Shown in pieces: positions 59,341 through 64,000 of a DNA stretch of 64,000 bases. The position numbers and the translations under genes are program-made. The stretch is from Citrus sinensis (Eukaryota > Streptophyta > Magnoliopsida > Sapindales > Rutaceae), in the NCBI RefSeq assembly GCF_022201045.2, contig NC_068556.1, positions 930,001 through 994,000 on the forward strand. The letters are read 5' to 3'. Position 1 is the first letter of the stretch. Each line of letters starts with the position of its first letter. The notes beneath the pieces were generated by a model. It did no database searches. It saw nothing but the letters and a program-made list of their open reading frames with translations, and was not told the origin of the DNA.

Positions 59341-60243
59341 GAGAAAATGCTACTTTCTCCGGGTCAAACCCCGAAACTCATCCTAACGACGCCGTTTCAT
59401 CTTTTTTTTTCCTCTTTCATTCTCCTTAAACGATGCCGTTTTGGCTAAGGCAAAACCATTGCTTTCTCTTTCTCTTCCGTCTTCCCCTTCCTCTCACAGC
59501 CATTCACGATCCATTCATATCTCACTGCCAAATTCAATGACATACACTTAGTAGGTGCAATAGCAAAGCATCTGATTTTGTTCCTCTCAATGTTCCCCAA
59601 CTTGTCCAGATTCTGAACCACAATCAACACCAACAATGCCACCACCCCTGCCCCCAATGAATGCCCAACAAATGTCAAAGTATAATTTGGGTTCCTGTCA
59701 ACCAAGCCCCTTAAAAATTCACACTCGGCGTTGAAAACCCACCTTGCAGCCTTCAATGACCCATTGTGAACATATCCACCATCAAGCTTTGTCTGCCCAA
59801 GTTTGTTATCAAGCAAAACTGCATAACCACCTTCTTTTGCTAGGTTAAGCCCCCTAATTGCCAAAACTATATCAGTTTTTTTTTGTAAGACAACCCAATC
59901 TGGATTGATTATAGAAAAGACGAGAACGAGGAGACTATGCAGGCATCCTGTATTTCAGTTCAAAGAAGGAAAATGGAACGAGGCAAACGAAGGGGCAGCT
60001 GGGTTCTGAAGGATTTGCAAACGAACGTGGCTGTCGGTCGATGAAGAGAACGAAGAGAAGATAACAAAGCAATGGGTCTGTAGTTGGGTTAAACGAAGAG
60101 AAGGAAGAAATCAGAACAAAGAAAAAAAAATAAAAGCAGAACGATGTCGTTTCAAAACGAATCAAAACCAAAAAAATAAAGAGCCGAAAACGACGACCTA
60201 TGCTGCCGTTTCGGGGTTTGACCCGAGACAAATAGCAGAACTC
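59341..60243. mobile_element. Pack-type TIR element carrying a host gene fragment
   Basis: Terminal inverted repeats share CGGGTCAAACCCCGAAAC, with left outer sequence GAGAAAATGCTACTTTCTC and right (reverse complement) GAGTTCTGCTATTTGTCTC. Flanks repeat ATATATAA (59333-59340 and 60244-60251). If the first base is assigned to the flank, the duplication extends to nine bases (ATATATAAG). It inserted at the edge of a (CA)n(TA)n microsatellite, so the exact target length is uncertain. Length, TIR style and the enclosed lipase fragment fit a Pack-MULE, with a Pack-hAT as the alternative. No transposase is present. Confidence 0.75.
59445..59921 (-). pseudogene. Captured fragment of a class 3 lipase gene
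   Basis: The minus strand reads NPDWVVLQ, then DIVLAIRGLNLAKEGGY, LDGGYVHNGSLKAARWV, LTFVGHSLGAGVVALL and IERNKIRCFAIAPTKCMSLN. This is the core of the alpha/beta-hydrolase lipase family, close to the plant calmodulin-binding heat-shock-like lipases (recalled as At5g37710 and At3g49050). GHSLGAG holds the nucleophile Ser. The regions that should hold the rest of the N-terminal half and the C-terminal catalytic residues are missing. The segment that normally lies between VVLQ and VLAIRG is also shortened. The fragment lies wholly inside the TIR element, so it is a transduplicated piece and not a working lipase. Confidence 0.85.
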
Positions 60244-62415
60244 ATATATAAGTCCAGATCTACTTAAGAAAAGACACGGGCCAGGGTCATTTTTGTGCTA
60301 AATTATTCATTACAATCTCATTTTGAAAGAGGGGAAAAAAAGCAAAAAACAAAATAACATATAAAATAAATCTGTAGAATAATTATTAAAAAAACACGAA
60401 ATCAAAACTATTTAATCTCACTTTTTTTTTTAAATTTTTTTAACAGAAAGAATACTATAGATTTCAAGTAGTATCTAATAATTCAAGCCCAAATACTAAT
60501 GTGATATTCATCCACTAGATAATATTAATTTCACTATTTATAAAATTATTTATTAATCTATATCAATATTTAGTAGATAAATATCAGTTAACTTTGAACA
60601 ATAAATTGAAGTACTGTTAAGTAGCGCTTATTTTTTATCTGAAATTTGAATGAATATGAATGTATATGTCAAAATAATATTTTATTTTTTATTTTTCACA
60701 TTTGATTTACAAGTGGTAAGTTGTTTGTTTTCGTAAACTCAAAACATCGTAAATATAATATTTTTACACTTATGACGATGAAAATGTTATATCATCTGAC
60801 AAAATTTGTTACATTTCATGATTGGAATGATTGAGTTTGAGTTTTGATGGGAAATCATCTTTTTGCATAAGCATTTGTTTTGCAGCAATGTATCCATCTA
60901 ACGTTAAAAGACTTAAAAATGAATAAATAGATCTTATCAAAATAAATAAATAAATAAGTAGATATATATCATGGAGAAAATCTTCATGCAGACTCTACTT
61001 CTGACTTTTAGATTCAATGCCTTTACGCAATTGGTTAAATTTCATTATCAACAAGATTTTCTCTACCCATCTTTTAAAGTTTTTTTTTTTTTTTTGGGTT
61101 CTTAAAAATCATATTATTTATCTTGTGAAAGTGACTCTCGCAACTTCCATAATTATTTTTACTCAGAAAACAAATCGAAACATTTGATGACAAAAGCCAA
61201 ATCAAATTAAAGTGCCTTTTAAACTTCAAATTTAGAAGCATAAGTACAAGTGAAAGAGCCTTGATTAATGGTGAATCATGCACTTTATAATTAAATACAA
61301 TTAACTTCCAATTAACTAATGAATTGCAAGACCAATTAAAGTGGGAATCTGGCATTCTTTTTGGCCAGATATTGCGCCACGTTATGTGAGAATGATGTTG
61401 AGTTCACTAAACGAAAGTTGTCCCAAAATTAACATCACTTTATTTTATTTTATTTTATACCTAATGTCATAAAATAAATTAACACCCAGCCACCCACTCT
61501 TAAAATTGCTCACAAATGCTCCTCCCACTGCGTATTAGATTCGGTGGGGCACTTGATTAAGATTCATAAGCATAAAGCATGTAATAAATAATTATTTTAA
61601 TTGCATTATCCTTAATCGCACTAAGCTTCCTTAGGTTATGTTATAATCTAAAGATAAAATGTTTTTAATCTTATGACAATAAAACAGTTAATTGCTTAAT
61701 TGCAAAATGGTTTCATAACGTTAAAGAAAAGACAAAAATTTAATGAAATTTAAATCAGTAGTGCTACACATTTTAAATTTTTTATTTTAAAAAATTATCT
61801 TAAATGATGTGTCATTAATTGAGTGATTGATAATTTTTTATAAAATTTAAATAAATAAATTATATTATCTTATCAATTAATTAATAAATAATACATTATT
61901 TAAAATAAAAAATTTAAAACGTATAGCATTATTAAATTAAATTGATGAATGAAACCACAAGTACGAACATTCATTATTACGTGACCCCAAAATTCATGAG
62001 CAGCGCACGTGGTGGCCATATGATACGTACCCGATTATATTTTATTTGGATCTCAAGTAACAACAATAACCAAAAACAAAAACAAAAACAGAAAATTAAA
62101 ATCAGAAAAGCAAATCGCTGTCGTCATCATCACCCAAAAACGCAACACGGAGGCACAAAGACGGGCGACGTTGAGACAAACCTCGGATTCCCTCCAGCAA
62201 CTAATCTTATTAAAACGACACTGGAATATTCTTAGCTTCTTCATTCTCTTTTCCAATTTTCTCTTTCATGTTGATTGAAAGCTAAGTTTCTGCTCAGGTA
62301 GAGAAAAAAAAAAAAGAAACGCAAGTGTGAATGCGAAGACAAACGAGGAAAAGAAAATATGCCCATGCCCATGCCCACATAAGTGTTCCGTTCCTTTAAG
62401 AAGAGGCGAAATCCA
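60244..62415. other. AT-rich spacer upstream of the formin gene
   Basis: No gene is seen. It contains the flank of the Pack-type element, AT-rich sequence, one small MITE (61757-61932) and, near 61980-62240, GC-richer sequence that may be distal formin promoter. Confidence 0.4.
61757..61932. mobile_element. Small AT-rich MITE
   Basis: Left end AGTAGTGCTACACATTTTAA; the reverse complement of the right end is AATAATGCTATACGTTTTAA. The arms continue with AATTTTTTATTTTAAA and match over about 60 bases. Target duplication is not clear. The TAGTGCTA.AC end resembles widespread plant MITEs. Confidence 0.6.
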
Positions 62416-62750
62416 TTCTGGTTCCTGAATATACACTCAGTCTGTGCAATGCCATCATTTTTCTGATCTGGATATTTCATTAGCTGCACCTGGGTGCGTT
62501 CTTGGCTTCCATGCGGAATTTTGTCGAAGAGTTGTAGGGCATTTCTCTTTTTGGGAGGGTTGGTTTTTTTCGGATCCTTTGAAGATAGAATAGCTTTCTG
62601 GTTCCTGAATATAAAATGCCGTCGTTTTTGTGATCTGGGTGGCTATTTCGTTAGCTGAACCCGGGTGTGTTTATACTTAATGCGGCATTCTGTCGAACAG
62701 TCGTAGTGCATTTTTTTGTTAAGTGTGTTTTTTCGAATCGTGTGAAGAAC
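62416..62750 (+). promoter_or_regulatory. Tandemly duplicated leader unit with paired upstream ORFs
   Basis: Two copies (from 62416 and from 62596, period 180) begin TTCTGGTTCCTGAATATA and match imperfectly to the formin start. Each copy holds a five-codon ORF (62449-62466, MPSFF; 62616-62633, MPSFL) and an eight-codon ORF (62511-62537, MRNFVEEL; 62680-62706, MRHSVEQS). Whether all four lie in the mature leader is unknown because the TSS and leader introns are not visible. Confidence 0.6.
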
Positions 62751-62752
62751 GA

Positions 62753-63915
62753 ATGGCATTATTTAGAAAGTTTTTCTACAGGAAGCCTCCTGATGGGCTA
62801 TTGGAGATCTCTGAAAGGGTCTTTGGTATGTGTTTATTTGCTTCAGTTTTTTATTTGGTTTAACGTATGGCTTTCGAATATCTTATGAAGAATATTGCAT
62901 GAACTTTTTGTCATTGACATACCATACAAGTATAAATTGGATAATGTGCGAGATTGTACTGGAAATGGAAATGAATTAGAAAAAAACCACACAAATTAGC
63001 TCAGTGCTTAGTCTCTAAATCTTGAGAAAACTTCACCGAGGAATTATTTTTTGTTAGTATTATTGTTTTTATATTTCTAAAGGCGCAATGTTACATAAAA
63101 GAAATTACCACTCAGCCTTGCAAAATATTCTTTCTGTATGCTAATGACGATTCATCATCAAACTTATTATAATATGAGAGTTTAACTTCTTCTGGCTGCT
63201 CTTGCATCACGTAGTCTTTGATTGCTGCTTCACGACTGACATTTTAGAAGAAGAAGAGTATAAAGAATATCTGGGAGGCATAGTGGGTCAGCTCCGTGAA
63301 TACTTTCCTGAGGCTTCGTTCATGGTGTTTAACTTTCGAGAAGGAGAACACCAAAGTCAGATCGGTCAAGTTTTGTCAGAGTATGATATGACTGTAATGG
63401 ACTATCCTCGCCATTATGAAGGTTGTCCATTACTCACAATGGAAACGGTCCATCATTTCTTGCGTTCAAGTGAAAGCTGGCTCTCCCTTGGGCATCAGAA
63501 TGTGCTCTTGATGCATTGTGAAAGAGGTGGGTGGCCAGTCTTGGCCTTTATGCTTGCTGCCTTATTGATATATAGGAAACAGTTTACTGGGGAGCAGAAA
63601 ACTTTGGACATGATTTACAAGCAAGCACCTCGTGAGCTTTTGCAGCTGATGTCACCACTGAATCCATTGCCTTCACAATTGAGGTACCTTCAGTATGTCT
63701 CAAGAAGGAATGTGGGCTCAGAATGGCCTCCGCTGGATAGAGCGCTTACTTTGGATTGTGTTATTCTTAGAGTCATTCCTAATTTCGATGGAGAAGGGGG
63801 TTGCTGCCCAATATTTAGGATTTATGGACAAGATCCTCTAATGGTTGCTGATCGAACTCCTAAAGTTTTGTTCTCAACACCAAAAAGGAGCAAACTTGTT
63901 CGGCACTACAAGCAG
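62753..63915 (+). CDS. Class II formin, N-terminal PTEN-like domain (partial at window edge)
   Basis: Exon 1 (62753-62825) and exon 2 (63215-63915) join in phase to give the first 258 residues. A donor (GTGGGT at 63916) opens an intron that runs off the right edge. The protein starts MALFRKFFYRKPPDGLLEIS. It is a PTEN/tensin-like phosphatase domain: VFVFDCCFTTDILEEEEYKE, YFPEASFMVFNFREGE, MDYPRHYEGCPLLTMETVHH, then LLMHCERGGWPVLAFMLAAL at the P-loop. The P-loop reads HCERGGWP rather than HCKAGKGR, so catalytic Cys is kept but the Arg/Lys pattern is altered. This is typical of class II formins, whose domain binds phosphoinositides instead of dephosphorylating them. The FH1 and FH2 actin-nucleating domains should follow outside the window. 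From memory it matches the AtFH13/14/20 group. Confidence 0.9.
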
Positions 63916-64000
63916 GTGGGTTTTACTCTTCTGTTTTCTCCTCTTTGATCTCAAATTTTATTAGTGTTTCCAACCAGAATATTAAGATTCTTTCTTATGT

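Noticed and set aside
59445-59864. Functional class 3 lipase gene
   Set aside because: Only the central part is present, catalytic regions on both sides are missing, and the piece lies entirely between transposon TIRs.

Overview
This window is nuclear DNA from a flowering plant, most likely a rosid eudicot. The guess of Citrus or a near relative rests on protein resemblance recalled from memory, not on a search. The grounds for a plant are short coding exons with GT..AG introns, AT-rich introns and spacers, plant-only families (NPH3/BTB, early nodulin-like, class II formin, POLAR-like, PGR3-type PPR), and many small non-autonomous DNA transposons. I found no CRISPR array, no operon-like structure, no tRNA or rRNA gene, and no gag or reverse transcriptase remnant.

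Layout, left to right: a MULE-type MITE (4-420); a PP2C phosphatase (+); a small secreted-peptide-like locus; a Harbinger-type MITE (6796-7650); a small basic coiled-coil protein (-); an intronless PGR3-like PPR protein (-) in head-to-head arrangement with a C1D/Lrp1-like exosome cofactor (+); an early nodulin-like GPI protein (-); a 100-residue membrane protein (+); a TM9SF/EMP70 protein (-); a 6.9 kb gene-free stretch with a SINE and a hairpin; NPY1/MAB4-like BTB-NPH3 (+); a two-HKD phospholipase D-family protein (+); a mitochondrial 3-hydroxyisobutyryl-CoA hydrolase-like protein (+); a broken copy of the Pol IV/V second-largest subunit (NRPD2, -); cytosolic-type chorismate mutase (-); a POLAR-like protein (-); a transposon-rich 6 kb containing a captured lipase fragment; and the 5' end of a class II formin (+) that runs off the right edge. 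I rebuilt exons by hand by matching GT/AG junctions and reading phase. Every rebuilt CDS closes in frame.

The genes do not form one pathway. Their order resembles what I recall of Arabidopsis At4g31805-At4g31860 (POLAR-like, CHY/HIBYL-CoA hydrolase, NPY1/ENP, small TM protein, ENODL, PGR3, PP2C) combined with the duplicate block near At5g25080-At5g25100 (C1D, ENODL, TM9). This looks like an ancestral block that Arabidopsis split after duplication. The PLD, chorismate mutase, NRPD2 pseudogene and formin are extra or differently placed.

The observations most worth following up are: a tandem 180 bp duplication upstream of the formin that doubles a pair of short upstream ORFs; a start-stop AUGUAA plus three more short upstream ORFs ahead of NPY1; a 93 bp unit repeated three times directly behind an NPY1 splice donor; a gene-fragment-capturing TIR element; and a family of long-TIR MITEs.
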